From: Zavarzinia sp.
Lineage (GTDB): Bacteria > Pseudomonadota > Alphaproteobacteria > Zavarziniales > Zavarziniaceae
Length of the DNA stretch: 37,504 bases
Assembly: GCA_025869435.1 (NCBI GenBank)
Contig: JAOZVS010000132.1
Span: 5,111 to 42,614, forward strand
Direction: 5' to 3'
Position numbers and translations under genes: made by a program. The notes beneath the pieces are model-generated. The model was not told the origin of the DNA and did no database searches. It saw nothing but the letters and a program-made list of their open reading frames with translations. This document shows, piece by piece, positions 8,164 to 19,147 of the stretch; position 1 is the stretch's first letter; every line of letters begins with the position of its first letter.

Positions 8164-9088
8164 ACAGCCCCTGTTCAGCCGCGTCGCGCTGATCGGCATC
8201 GGCCTCATCGGCTCGTCGATGGCGCTCGCTATGCGGCGCCACGGCCTTGCCGGCGAGATCGTCTGCGCCGCCCGTTCGGAAGCGACGCGGGCGACGGCGC
8301 TGCGCCTTGGCCTCGTCGATGCCGCCCATGCCACCGCCGCCGAGGCCGCGAAGGGCGCCGACCTGATCGTCCTCGCGACGCCGATCGGCGCCTTCGGCAG
8401 GATCGCCGAGGAAATCGGCCCGGTGGTCGAGGCCGGCGCCATCGTCACCGATGTCGGCTCGGTCAAGGCCATGGTCCTGCGCGAGGTTGGGCCGCATCTG
8501 CCGCTCAACGTGCATCTGGTGCCCGGCCATCCGGTCGCCGGGACCGAACATTCGGGGCCGGAAGCCGGTTTCGCCGAATTATTCGAGAACCGCTGGTGCA
8601 TCCTGACCCCGCCCGAGGATGGCGATGCCGCCGCCCTCGACAAGGTCTCGCGCCTGTGGGCCGCCATGGGTGCCAAGGTCGAGATCATGACCGCCCAGCA
8701 CCACGACCTGGTGCTGGCGATCACCAGCCATGTGCCGCATCTGATCGCCTACAATATCGTCGGCACGGCCTCGGATCTCGAGACCGTCACCCAGTCGGAA
8801 GTGATCAAATATTCGGCCGGCGGCTTTCGCGATTTCACCCGCATCGCGGCGAGCGACCCCACCATGTGGCGCGACATCTTCCTGAACAACAGGGAAGCCG
8901 TGCTCGAGATGCTGGGCCGCTTCGTCGAGGATCTGACGGCGCTGCAGCGCGCGATCCGCTGGGGCGAGGGCGACACGCTGTTCGACCTCTTCACGAGGAC
9001 GCGGGCGATCCGCCGCTCCATCGTCGACGCCGGTCAGGAAACCCCGGCCGCCGACTTCGGCCGCCGGGTCCCGGGCAGCGCCGAATAG
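8156..9088 (+). CDS. Prephenate/arogenate dehydrogenase
   Basis: NAD(P)-dependent oxidative decarboxylase for the last committed steps of tyrosine synthesis (TyrA/TyrC family), 310 residues, with no fused chorismate mutase. The Rossmann motif VALIGIGLIGSSMALA is at about 10-25, VTDVGSVKAMV and the catalytic-region PGHPVAGTEHSG follow, and SHVPHLIAY and GGFRDFTRIA are typical of the C-terminal helical domain. The start is either ATG 8156 (GGGG a few bases upstream) or GTG 8150; both overlap the end of hisC by a few bases, which fits an operon. Confidence 0.93.
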   Translation: MAEQPLFSRVALIGIGLIGSSMALAMRRHGLAGEIVCAARSEATRATALRLGLVDAAHATAAEAAKGADLIVLATPIGAFGRIAEEIGPVVEAGAIVTDVGSVKAMVLREVGPHLPLNVHLVPGHPVAGTEHSGPEAGFAELFENRWCILTPPEDGDAAALDKVSRLWAAMGAKVEIMTAQHHDLVLAITSHVPHLIAYNIVGTASDLETVTQSEVIKYSAGGFRDFTRIAASDPTMWRDIFLNNREAVLEMLGRFVEDLTALQRAIRWGEGDTLFDLFTRTRAIRRSIVDAGQETPAADFGRRVPGSAE

Positions 9089-9119
9089 CTTTGCCGCCCG
9101 GCGAAGCGCCCTCCCCCTG

Positions 9120-9204
9120 TCGTCGTCCCGGCGAAGGCCGGGACCCTGGGCCGGCAAGGGCGCCTCTCTCGTCCAAAGGCCCCGGCCTTCGCCGGGGCGA
9201 CGAG
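9120..9204. repeat. REP-like extragenic inverted repeat
   Basis: Left arm 9120-9145 and right arm 9179-9204 are reverse complements at 24 of 26 positions, separated by 33 bases. Each arm carries its own small palindrome (CCCGGC-GAAG-GCCGGG on the left). The motif with CCGGCGAAGGCCGGG resembles dispersed extragenic palindromes common in alphaproteobacteria. It lies between two convergent genes and may end transcription from both. I found no second full copy in this window. Confidence 0.75.
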
Positions 9205-9221
9205 ATAGTCGGAAAACGGTG

Positions 9222-10298
9222 CTAGAACAGGGGCCGGAGTTCGCCCACCTGCACCGGCCCCATCGAGACCTTGCCGTCCTGGAAGGTCAGGGCGAAGGGC
9301 ACCCGCCCTTCCGCGTCCCTGGTGATGAAGCCGATGGCGTTCAGGGCCTTCTTGATGCTCTGCGCCTGGCCGGGATTCATGCGGCCCCGCGCCACCGCGC
9401 CGTCGATCAGCGGCTCCAGCCCGCCGACCCGGCCCGACATGGCGCCGAGGAGGCGCATCTCGCCGTCGACCGAGAAACTGCCGGTCATGGTCGAGTTCAG
9501 GCTGCCCCAGCGGGTTTCCGCCCGCGTCAGCTCGATGGTGCCGCCGGCCTGCGCCCAGGCGCCGATCATGTCGCGCGGCGCCGTGCCCGGCAGATAGCGC
9601 GGCAATGGTCCGGCCAGGCCGACCGTATAGCCGAAGGACGTGATCTCGTTGCCGAGCACGGCATCGGGCAGCGGCGGCAGCACCACGGCCTCGCCATCCA
9701 GCGCGAGTTCCATCGACAGGGGCGCGGTCGGCGTATTGCCGGCGGCACCATCGCTGGCCGGGACCGGCCCGCCGTCCAGCAGGCGGGCGTGAATCTCGAA
9801 GACCTTGGCCGAGACGGGTCCGGCGAGCAGGCTCGATTCCAGCCGGGGGCGATCCATCGACAGGGCGAAGCGCTTGGGTTGCCCACCTTCGAGGCCGACC
9901 GACAGGCCGGTCGACTCGGCGCGGTAAGTCGCGCGCTGTTCTTCGTTGCGGGCGTCGGTCCAGCGGGTCACCGCGTCGCCTTCGATGCGGGCAACGACGA
10001 GATTGGGGTTCCACGGCAGGCCGAGCACGACCAGCCTCGGCACGGCGAAGGCGGGTTTGCCCGGCTGACGCGGCATGGAGATGGTCAGATTGTCGACCGT
10101 CGCCTCGATCCGGTAGGGATAGCCGCCGACATCGAAATTCGTGAAGGCGATCTCGACACCGCTGGCCGTCTGCTGATCGATGAAGGCCCGCGCGCGCTCG
10201 CGCACCTGACTGGCGAGCATGAACCAATAAGCGGTCCAGACGCCGATGGCGACGATGACGAATAAAGTCAGGTAGAGATACCGTCTGGATTTCACCAC
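9222..10298 (-). CDS. DUF2125 domain protein, membrane-anchored
   Basis: Protein of 358 residues with a short basic N-terminus and one hydrophobic helix at about 7-27 (LYLTLFVIVAIGVWTAYWFM), then a long beta-rich domain likely facing the periplasm. Matching stretches for DUF2125 are FTNFDVGGYPYRIEATVDN near the start of the domain and LNAIGFITRDAEGRVPFALT near the end. The family's function is unknown. The start is GTG 10298 with GGGAGA upstream. It is convergent with prephenate dehydrogenase and divergent from the ChaC-like gene, an arrangement common in this group of bacteria. Confidence 0.8.
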   Translation of the reverse strand: MVKSRRYLYLTLFVIVAIGVWTAYWFMLASQVRERARAFIDQQTASGVEIAFTNFDVGGYPYRIEATVDNLTISMPRQPGKPAFAVPRLVVLGLPWNPNLVVARIEGDAVTRWTDARNEEQRATYRAESTGLSVGLEGGQPKRFALSMDRPRLESSLLAGPVSAKVFEIHARLLDGGPVPASDGAAGNTPTAPLSMELALDGEAVVLPPLPDAVLGNEITSFGYTVGLAGPLPRYLPGTAPRDMIGAWAQAGGTIELTRAETRWGSLNSTMTGSFSVDGEMRLLGAMSGRVGGLEPLIDGAVARGRMNPGQAQSIKKALNAIGFITRDAEGRVPFALTFQDGKVSMGPVQVGELRPLF

Positions 10299-10382
10299 AA
10301 TGTCTCCCTTGGCCCCGGCCGGCTCCCTCTATAGGCAAGGATGGTCGGCGGCGGAAGAGGCCGCGGCGTGATCGAGGATGGC

Positions 10383-10958
10383 ATGGCGGAACTGACGGGT
10401 GACTTGTTTGTGTTCGGTTACGGCTCGCTGATCTGGCGGCCGGGCTTTTCTCATGTCGATTGCCGGCCGGCCACGCTGCACGGCTATCACCGCGCCTTCT
10501 GCATCTATTCCCACCATTACCGCGGCACCTGCGAGAAGCCGGGCCTTGTTCTCGGCCTCGATCGCGGCGGCTCGTGCCGGGGCGTCGTCTTCCGCGTCGT
10601 CGCGGCCGAACGCGAGGCCACCCTCGCCTATCTGCGCGAGCGGGAACTGGTCACCAATGTCTATATCGAGAAATTCCTGCCGGTGCGGACCGATGCCGGG
10701 ATGCATCCCGCCGTCACCTATGTCGCCGATCGGGCCCATGAGCAATATGCCGGCGGCCTCGGCTTCGAGCAGCAGGCGCGGATGATCGCCGACGCCGAGG
10801 GTATCGCCGGGCGCAACCGCGACTATCTGGCCGCCACCGTCGACGAAATCACCCGCCTCGGCCTTGGCGACGGCACCCTGCACCGGCTTCGCCGCGCCGT
10901 CGACGCGATCCCCGCCGGTCCCCTCGGCGATCACGAGGTCCAGCATCTGGCGGGGTGA
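10383..10958 (+). CDS. ChaC-like gamma-glutamylcyclotransferase
   Basis: Enzyme expected to cleave gamma-glutamyl groups, chiefly from glutathione, releasing 5-oxoproline. The substrate-binding motif is in FVFGYGSLIWRPGF (about residues 8-21). It is followed by RAFCIYSHHYRGT, GLVLGLDRGG, and the catalytic-Glu region RERELVTNVY. The 191-residue length is normal for ChaC. ATG 10383 is preferred (GAGG 5 bases upstream; MAELTGDLF); an in-frame ATG at 10341 would add 14 residues of unremarkable sequence. Confidence 0.88.
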   Translation: MAELTGDLFVFGYGSLIWRPGFSHVDCRPATLHGYHRAFCIYSHHYRGTCEKPGLVLGLDRGGSCRGVVFRVVAAEREATLAYLRERELVTNVYIEKFLPVRTDAGMHPAVTYVADRAHEQYAGGLGFEQQARMIADAEGIAGRNRDYLAATVDEITRLGLGDGTLHRLRRAVDAIPAGPLGDHEVQHLAG

Positions 10959-10991
10959 GTCCCGGCCGCGGGCGGCGTGTTGCGGAAAACG

Positions 10992-11495
10992 TCAGCGACC
11001 GAGCCGTCGCGCGTTGGCTTCGGCCGTGCGCAGGACCGGCGCCATGATCGCGTCCTGCGACCGCATCATCAGCGCGCCGAGGGCCAGACCCTGGGAATAG
11101 GCCCGGCCCATCCAGTCGGACGCCGCCTGCTGCTGCAGGGCGGCCAGTCCGACCGGCGAGCCACTGACGGCAGAGGCCGCGGCGATATCGTTGGCGGCGG
11201 CGATTTCCCGGCGGATATAGCCTGAAACCTGATCGGCGATCAGGCCGGACCAGCGCAGCCAGATCTGGGCCGCTTCGGAAAAAGCCCCGATCTTTTCGGG
11301 GATCATGCGCGAGAATTCAGCGTGATCGGCATCGGCCGGGCTCATCATCGCCCGGGTGCCCAGCACCATGCGGTGATGGATGACCCGCCCCGCCGCACGC
11401 ACGAGATCGCCGGTCTTGCCAGCGTTGGCGCCGGCAAGATGCAGCGTGCTGTTGAATTTCCGCGCATCCCGATGGGCTTGAGTGGGCGACTTCAT
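10992..11495 (-). CDS. Phasin family protein
   Basis: Protein of 167 residues, mostly amphipathic helix, resembling small phasins that coat polyhydroxyalkanoate granules. Phasin-like features are SRMIPEKIGAFSEAAQIW, the Ala-rich segment ANDIAAASAVSGSP and the C-terminal IMAPVLRTAEANARRLGR. The start is ATG 11495 (MKSPTQAHRDARKFN) with a GGGA-containing site upstream. It stands alone, with an AT-rich 174-base upstream region that probably holds its promoter. Phasins often accompany stress genes such as those that follow. Family assignment is from resemblance, not certain. Confidence 0.6.
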   Translation of the reverse strand: MKSPTQAHRDARKFNSTLHLAGANAGKTGDLVRAAGRVIHHRMVLGTRAMMSPADADHAEFSRMIPEKIGAFSEAAQIWLRWSGLIADQVSGYIRREIAAANDIAAASAVSGSPVGLAALQQQAASDWMGRAYSQGLALGALMMRSQDAIMAPVLRTAEANARRLGR

Positions 11496-11669
11496 GATGG
11501 ATTTCCCGACAGATCGCCGATGCCGACGGGCACCGCGCGACAAAAGATGAAAATGAAAAACAGGCTATCGCCGCGACCTCAAGTCAAAATCATCGGCCAG
11601 TAAAACTCAGTTCTACACAATATAGGTATTGGCGAGGCATATAAAATGAGACCTTCCGGTAATCGGGGC

Positions 11670-12554
11670 TCAATTCTGCACGAAATGCGGGCCGGTGCTC
11701 ACCTGAACTTCGACATGCATCGACAGAAAGGCATCGGCCCGACCACCGAAATTGCCGGCGACCGGCACCACTTGCCGAATATCGCGGCCGACCGCGACCG
11801 GGATCAGGTTAAGGCCGCCAACACTGCGGTTGGTCGGGTCGAAAGTGATCCAGCCCGCGCCCGGCACATAGACCTCGGCCCAGGCGTGGGTCGAGCCGGC
11901 CCCGGCCGAGCCGGCACGGCCCGAATAGGAATTGTCCAGATAGCCGGAGACGATCCGCGCGCCAAAACCAAGGCTGCGCACCGCCTCGACGAAGAGCACG
12001 GCGAAATCCCGGCATGACCCCCAGCCCCGATCAAGCGTTTCAAGCGGCGTCTGCGTGCCCTCGTCTTCCCTGTCCTGATAGCGGATCCAGGCGGATATCC
12101 CCGTGCACATGTCCTTGAGCAGCGAGAGCGTGTCCGTTGGATTGCCGCGGACGAAACCGGCGGCCCAATTGCGCAGGCGGCCGGCCGGATCGGCATGACG
12201 GGGAAAGATCAGGGCGCCGAGATCGGTCACCTCGTCCGCCTCGTAACGGAAGGGATAGTCGATGGCCGATGCCGCGATGTCGAAAACCGGCCAGGCCACG
12301 GCGTCGAGTTCGATCGTGGAGCGGCAGACGATCTCCAGCTGATCGGCAAGCCCCTGGAAATACGCCGTCGCGACGATGTTGCCGTAGACATCATTGGCCC
12401 AGGTGAGCGTGGCGACGGGGGAAGTCGCGATGTCGAAGGCGCGCAGGCGCAATTCACGGCTTTCCCGGGGCCGCACCATCAGCCGGTGAGGACCGAGGGC
12501 GACCGGGCTGCGGTAGCGATAGACGGTGCGGTGATAGATACCAAGCGCGATCAC
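11670..12554 (-). CDS. Transglutaminase-like cysteine protease family protein
   Basis: Transglutaminase-core protein of 294 residues, probably a protease or peptidase. An N-terminal beta domain begins YHRTVYRYRSPVALGPHRLMV (typical transglut_N start, split here from residue 7 on). The catalytic triad is Cys181 in GWGSCRDFA, His223 in STHAWAEVYV and Asp239 in ITFDPTN. The preferred start is GTG 12554 with GGGAGAG upstream; a longer reading to 12641 would run into the 3' end of the broken dehydrogenase and adds no family-like sequence. Substrate unknown. It may be co-transcribed with the genes upstream. Confidence 0.85.
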   Translation of the reverse strand: MIALGIYHRTVYRYRSPVALGPHRLMVRPRESRELRLRAFDIATSPVATLTWANDVYGNIVATAYFQGLADQLEIVCRSTIELDAVAWPVFDIAASAIDYPFRYEADEVTDLGALIFPRHADPAGRLRNWAAGFVRGNPTDTLSLLKDMCTGISAWIRYQDREDEGTQTPLETLDRGWGSCRDFAVLFVEAVRSLGFGARIVSGYLDNSYSGRAGSAGAGSTHAWAEVYVPGAGWITFDPTNRSVGGLNLIPVAVGRDIRQVVPVAGNFGGRADAFLSMHVEVQVSTGPHFVQN

Positions 12555-12579
12555 GATAGCCAGTGCTCTCCCAGCCGCA

Positions 12580-13631
12580 TCAGGGCCACGAACCTCCAGC
12601 GAGGCCGCGACCATCGGTCGAGGGTGGCGGAACTTCGACAATGACCTTCAGGGCCCGCGTCGCCGCCGAGTGAGCAAAAGTTTCATATGCATCCCGAATC
12701 CGGTCCAGCTTGAAATGGTGTGTCACCAGGCGGCTCGGGTCGAGTTTCTCGGAACGAACCATGTTCAGCAGCATCAGGGTGCTGATCGTGTCCACCAGCC
12801 GGCTGTCGGCCGTGATGTTGCGATCCCACAAATGCTCGAGGCAGCGATCCGCCCGCCCGTCCCGATGATGGCACGGCACAGCGCCGTGCTGGCCGGAAGG
12901 CCAACCGTGTCAATGGCCGTGTCCACGCCTCTGCCCCGGGTCAGATCCACCACCGCCTTGCGGGCCCGCCCCCCGAGGCCATCGACGGTGGTTGTCGCGC
13001 CGAGACCGACCGCTATTTGGAGCCGCGCCTCATCCATGTCGATCACGATGATCGCCGCGGGAGCATAAAGCTGCGCGACCAGCAGCGCCGCCATGCCCAC
13101 GGGTCCCGCGCCGATGATCGCGACTGTCCGGCCGGCCTGGACCTGACCGCCGAGGACACCGCACTCGAACGCGGTGGGCATGACGTCGCTCAGCATGACG
13201 AGCGCATCCTCGTCCGCCTCGTCCGGCAGGAGATAGAGACTGTGATCCGCGAAGGGAATCCGAACGAATTCAGCCTGTGTCCCGTCGATCGTATGGCCCA
13301 GCATCCATCCACCGTGGAGACAGCGGGAATATTTCAGCCGCCGGCAGCGATCGCATTGGCCGCAAGCGGTGATGCAGGAAATCAGGACCTTGTCCCCGAT
13401 CCCGAACATCATCACGCCCTGCCCTTTCGCCGCGACCACGCCGACCCCCTCGTGGCCGAGGACACGGCCGGGCTCGCATGTCGGCACGCGCCCACCGAGG
13501 ATGTGAAGATCAGTCCCGCAGATCGTTGTTCTCGTTATGCGGACGACGACATCCGTTGGCGCCGAAATCCGAGGCATCGGCCGGTCTTCCAGCGCGGTGC
13601 GACCATCCCCGCAATAGACAAACGCTTTCAT
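12580..13631 (-). pseudogene. Zinc-dependent alcohol dehydrogenase, broken by deletion and frameshift
   Basis: The first 260 or so residues read as an intact medium-chain zinc alcohol dehydrogenase. The catalytic zinc region is TTICGTDLHILGG (Cys38) with GHEG (His60, Glu61), the structural zinc has Cys90, 93, 96 and 104, and the NAD motif is IIGAGPVGMAA. At about base 12850, right after GTGGRIA, the frame runs out of register. The remaining 80 residues continue in another frame as LEHLWDRNITADSRLVDT and RLVTHHFKLDRIRDAYETF to a stop at 12580. About 11-12 codons that normally join these parts are missing, with a net frame change, so this is a deletion and not a single-base error. ATG 13631 has GGGGG upstream. 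Confidence 0.85.
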
Positions 13632-13800
13632 CGAGCCCCCGGCGATGTCCCCATGCACCCAATTCCGGGAAACCTTAGCGTCCGCGAACACCGCGGATCA
13701 GGATCGGAAAACACTCACGCCCGCGTCAGGGCCGCACGGGTTCGCGTTGCCGGCCGGTCGACGCTATAACAATGCGTGCGACACGGAAGGACGGTCACCG

Positions 13801-15819
13801 ATGGGCGCGACGCCGAGACAGGATCAGGCCGCCGAAGACATCTGGCAGGAGCCGCTCGACCAACTGCTCGGACGATTGAAAACCACCCCCGCCGGCCTTG
13901 AGGGCACCGATGTACCATCGCGGCGGGCGCGATACGGTCTCAACGCCGCCAAGACCCAGCGGCCCACGCCGCTCTGGCTGCAGTTTCTGCCGCGTTTCCG
14001 CAATCCGCTGGTGATCATTCTCCTTGTCGCCAGCGGGCTTTCCGCCGCGACGGGCGATGTGACCAGCTTTTTCGTCGTCGTCGCCATCGTCACCATGAGC
14101 ATCACGCTCGACTTCGTTCAGGAAGCCCGCGCCCAGAGCGCGGTCGAGGCGCTGCGCCGGTCGGTCGCGGTCCGGGCAAGCGCGCGCCGTGACGGCACCT
14201 GCGTCTCGGTGCCGATCGATCAGCTGGTGCCGGGCGACATTATCGAACTGATCGCTGGCGATCTCGTCCCCGCCGATGCCAGGCTGATCGAAAGCCGCGA
14301 CCTCTTCGTCAACCAGGCCCTGCTCACGGGCGAACCCTATCCCGCTGAAAAACAGGTGACCGACACCGCCCTGGGGGCCGAAAATCCGGCCGGCGCCTCG
14401 AACACGGTCTTTTCCGGCACGTCGGTGATCAGCGGCACGGCGACCGCCGTCGTCTGCCGCACGGGTGGCGCGACCGCGCTCGGCCATCTCGCCACCGGCC
14501 TCGCGGAGAAACCGCCGGCCACCGCCTTCGCCATCGGCATCCACCGCTTCGGGATGCTGATCATGCGTTTCACCATCCTGATGGTGCTCTTCGTCCTCGT
14601 GGTGAATATCTCCTTCGCCCGGCCCGCGCTGGAATCGCTGATGTTCGCGCTCGCGCTCGCCGTCGGGCTGACGCCCGAGTTTCTGCCGATGATCGTGACC
14701 GTGACGCTGGCCAGGGCGGCCATGGATCTGGCCAAGCGCAAGGTGATCGTGAAGCACCTCACGGCCATTCACGACCTCGGCGCCATGGATGTCCTGTGCA
14801 CCGACAAGACCGGCACCCTGACCGAAGCCACGATCAAGCTGGTCCGCGTCATCGATGGCACCGGCGCCGAGAGCCGGCGAGCCTACGCCCATGCCTGTAT
14901 CAACAGCCATTTCGAGAGCGGAATGAAAAGCCCGCTCGACGAGGCGATCATCGCCGCCCATCCCTTCGACATGACGGCCTGGAAGAAGATCGACGAGGTG
15001 CCCTTCGATTTCGAGCGCCGCCGGGTCTCGATCCTGGTCGAGCACGAGGCCGGTCGCCGCCTGATCGTCAAGGGCGCGCCAGCCCTTCACGCCGCCGATG
15101 TCGGAGTTTCGGTCGATGGCGCGGCCGATGTCGCCCGGGCGGCGGCCGACCTCATCCTGCTCGATCATGATTTATCGGTCGTGCGCGATGCCGTGGTTCA
15201 CGGCCGCGGCACGGTGCGGAATGTCGCCAAATACGCCCTGATGGGGTCGAGTTCGAATTTCGGCAACATGTTCAGCATGGCGGGGGCGGCGCTGTTCCTG
15301 CCCTTCCTGCCGATGCTGCCGATCCAGATCCTGCTGAACAACCTGCTCTATGACGTCTCGGAAATCGCCATTCCCTTCGATCGGGTCGATGAAGAGGCAA
15401 CCGCCCGCCCGGTGACCTGGGATGTCGGACTGATCGAGCGGTTCATGCTCGTCTTCGGGCCGCTCAGCTCGGTTTTCGATTTCCTGACCTTCTATGCCCT
15501 GCTGCATCTCTTCGACGCGGGCGAAGCCCTGTTCCAGACCGGCTGGTTCATCGAATCCATTACCACCCAGGTGATGGTGGTCTTCGCCATCCGCACGCGG
15601 CACCGGCTGTTCCGCAGCCGGCCCCACCCCTTGCTGATCGCGATGGCGGTAGGGGCGGTCGCCGTCGCGATCGCCCTGCCCTTCCTGCCCGTTGGCGAGT
15701 GGTTCGGTTTCGTCGCGCCGCCGCTGTTCTTCGCCTATCTGTTCGGCACGACCGTGCTTTATCTTGTGCTGGTCGAGATCGCGAAGTTCTTCTTCTACCG
15801 CTCGGCCGCCGGGCGTTAG
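13801..15819 (+). pseudogene. MgtA-like P-type cation ATPase with large in-frame internal deletion
   Basis: Inner-membrane P-type ATPase related to Mg2+ importers MgtA/MgtB, 672 residues against about 900 for the family. Present are the N-terminal region, helices 1-4, the actuator loop LLTGEPYPAEK (T176-K184, with Pro where most members have Ser), the phosphorylation motif CTDKTGTLTEA (Asp335) and the C-terminal helices from SSNFGNMFSMAGAALF on. Residues 423-431 read VKGAPALHA. This fuses the N-domain KGAP motif directly to the segment that normally follows GDGxND (DAPALHAADVG). About 190-200 residues, including the TGD and GDGxND motifs of the P domain, are gone, so ion pumping is not expected. 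ATG 13801 has GGAAGG upstream. Divergent from the broken dehydrogenase. Confidence 0.85.
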
Positions 15820-15834
15820 CCCGGGGCCGGCCGG

Positions 15835-17538
<1,704 letters not shown>

Positions 17539-17593
17539 TCATCCAGAATTCGGACGCAATATTTGAAATTGATACGGGCGATATATGGCGCCC

Positions 17594-17615
17594 AATCCCG
17601 GGAATTCCCGGGATT
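17594..17615. repeat. 22-base perfect palindrome between ureD and the groEL paralogue
   Basis: The sequence AATCCCGGGAATT and its mirror form a perfect 22-base palindrome centred between 17604 and 17605, in a 250-base gap. It is 75 bases beyond the ureD stop and 155 bases before the groEL start. It could be the end-of-operon hairpin for urease, or an operator for groEL. On the plus strand it is followed by a T-rich stretch, although no plus-strand gene ends here. The rest of the gap is AT-rich toward ureD and shows no other feature I can name. Confidence 0.5.
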
Positions 17616-17689
17616 TATTTTCATTTCGCAAAATATTCACGTTTTCGGTATTTTGCCGATCGCGCCCGCACAAAATACAGCGGATCGAT

Positions 17690-18490
17690 CTATTTCCGCC
17701 GCGGCGCCGGGATCTGGCCGACCAACGCCTCGAACGCCAGATCGAAGATCAGCGACAGGCCCTTGCGAAAGCAGTCGCCTTCCGGCGCCAGCAGGCGGAT
17801 GCCGAGGCCAAGGCCACCCGGCAGAAGGGATGCCCCGGCATGACAGCCGAGGGCATCCAGCCGCGCCTCGATCTCGGCCCCGGCGAGGGCTGCGCTGCCC
17901 GGGCCAAAGATCAGGGCGCTGCCCAGGCAGCGGTATCCGCCCATGGCGCTCTGGAGAAGCGCGCCGCTCACGGCCTGGCGATCGCACAGCAGAAGGGTGC
18001 CATCAGGGGCCTGTATCCGGTTCTCGACCATCAGACTGTCGAAACCGCGGCCCGCGCCGGTCGGATCATGGGCCAGCACGCCATCCGTCACCACACCGGC
18101 GGCGCCGGGCCACAGGGTGACCGCCAGCCGGCTGTCCAGCGCGGCACCGGGCAGCAGGATCGCCGGCTCCGGCGTATGGGCGACGAAACTTCCCGCCTCC
18201 AGACACAGGCTGGTCGACTGGAGGGCCGGCTGGCCCCGGCAATCGTGAACGACGGTCGAGGCCTGGCTCGTCACCTGCGCCGCCGCCCCGGGGCCGACCC
18301 GCAGATCGAGCGTCAGCCGCTCCCCGCTATAAAGCCCACCGGACGAGGATTGCAGATAGAGCGTGGCCAGATCCGGCCGCGCCCGGTCCAGATAGAAGGG
18401 CCGGGTGATATGGAAGGGATAGGGCACATATTGGCGCGTGAGCACGCTGCGCCCGCCGCCGGACTCGAAGCATAGTTCCGCCCCGGCCAT
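17690..18490 (-). CDS. ureD: Urease accessory protein UreD
   Basis: Scaffold protein of 266 residues that binds apo-urease and, with UreF and UreG, helps deliver nickel. UreD-like stretches are YPFHITRPFYLD near residue 25, QSSSGGLYSGERLTLDL, AAAQVTSQASTVVHDC and the internal FDSLMVENRI. The start is ATG 18490, four bases after the ureG stop. It is the last gene of the urease operon, whereas in most proteobacteria ureD comes first. Confidence 0.92.
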   Translation of the reverse strand: MAGAELCFESGGGRSVLTRQYVPYPFHITRPFYLDRARPDLATLYLQSSSGGLYSGERLTLDLRVGPGAAAQVTSQASTVVHDCRGQPALQSTSLCLEAGSFVAHTPEPAILLPGAALDSRLAVTLWPGAAGVVTDGVLAHDPTGAGRGFDSLMVENRIQAPDGTLLLCDRQAVSGALLQSAMGGYRCLGSALIFGPGSAALAGAEIEARLDALGCHAGASLLPGGLGLGIRLLAPEGDCFRKGLSLIFDLAFEALVGQIPAPRRK

Positions 18491-18494
18491 CGCG

Positions 18495-19142
18495 TCAGGC
18501 CGCCGGGGCGTGATCGAACAGGACCGCCGCGACGATGGCGTCCGCCACGGCGGCCACGCCCGCGCCGCGCCGCGCGTTGGTCGCGATCACGGGACGGCCG
18601 CCCCGCACCTGCCGGGCCTCCGCCAACATGCGCGGAAGATCGACGCCGACATGGGGGGCAAGATCGGTCTTGTTCACCACGAGAAGATCGGCGCGCAGCA
18701 CGCCCGGCCCCTTCTTGCGCGGAATGTCGTCGCCGCCGGCCACGTCGATCACGAAGATCCACCAGTCGACGAGATCGAGGGAGAAGGTGGAGGCCAGATT
18801 GTCGCCGCCGCTTTCGAAGATCAGCAACTCGACACCGGGGAAACGCTCCTCCAGCACATCGCCGGCCATGATGTTCAGGCTGGGGTCCTCGCGGATCACC
18901 GTATGGGGGCAGGCGCCCGCCTCGACCGCCGACACCCGTTCGGGATCGATCAGGCCGGAGCGGCGCAAGCGCTCCGCGTCCTCGGCCGTGACCAGATCAT
19001 TGGTGATCACGGCCAGGTCGACACCCCGCGCGTGCAAAACCGGGATCAGCGCCTCGATCAGGGCCGTCTTGCCCGATCCGACCGGGCCGCCGATGCCGAT
19101 GCGCGCCGCCGTGGAACGCCGTGCTTCCAATGCGCTGTTCAT
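18495..19142 (-). CDS. ureG: Urease accessory GTPase UreG
   Basis: Nickel-binding SIMIBI GTPase of 215 residues that drives nickel insertion into urease. The P-loop GGPVGSGKT is at 18-26. The metal motif CPH lies in [16 protein letters not shown], the Walker B-like [12 protein letters not shown] follows, and the guanine motif is VVNKTDLAP. There is no His-rich N-terminal extension. ATG 19142 is used; a GTG at 19151 in the same frame would overlap the ureC stop as GTGA and is a real alternative. Between ureC and ureD. Confidence 0.95.
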   Translation of the reverse strand: MNSALEARRSTAARIGIGGPVGSGKTALIEALIPVLHARGVDLAVITNDLVTAEDAERLRRSGLIDPERVSAVEAGACPHTVIREDPSLNIMAGDVLEERFPGVELLIFESGGDNLASTFSLDLVDWWIFVIDVAGGDDIPRKKGPGVLRADLLVVNKTDLAPHVGVDLPRMLAEARQVRGGRPVIATNARRGAGVAAVADAIVAAVLFDHAPAA

Positions 19143-19147
19143 TCCGG

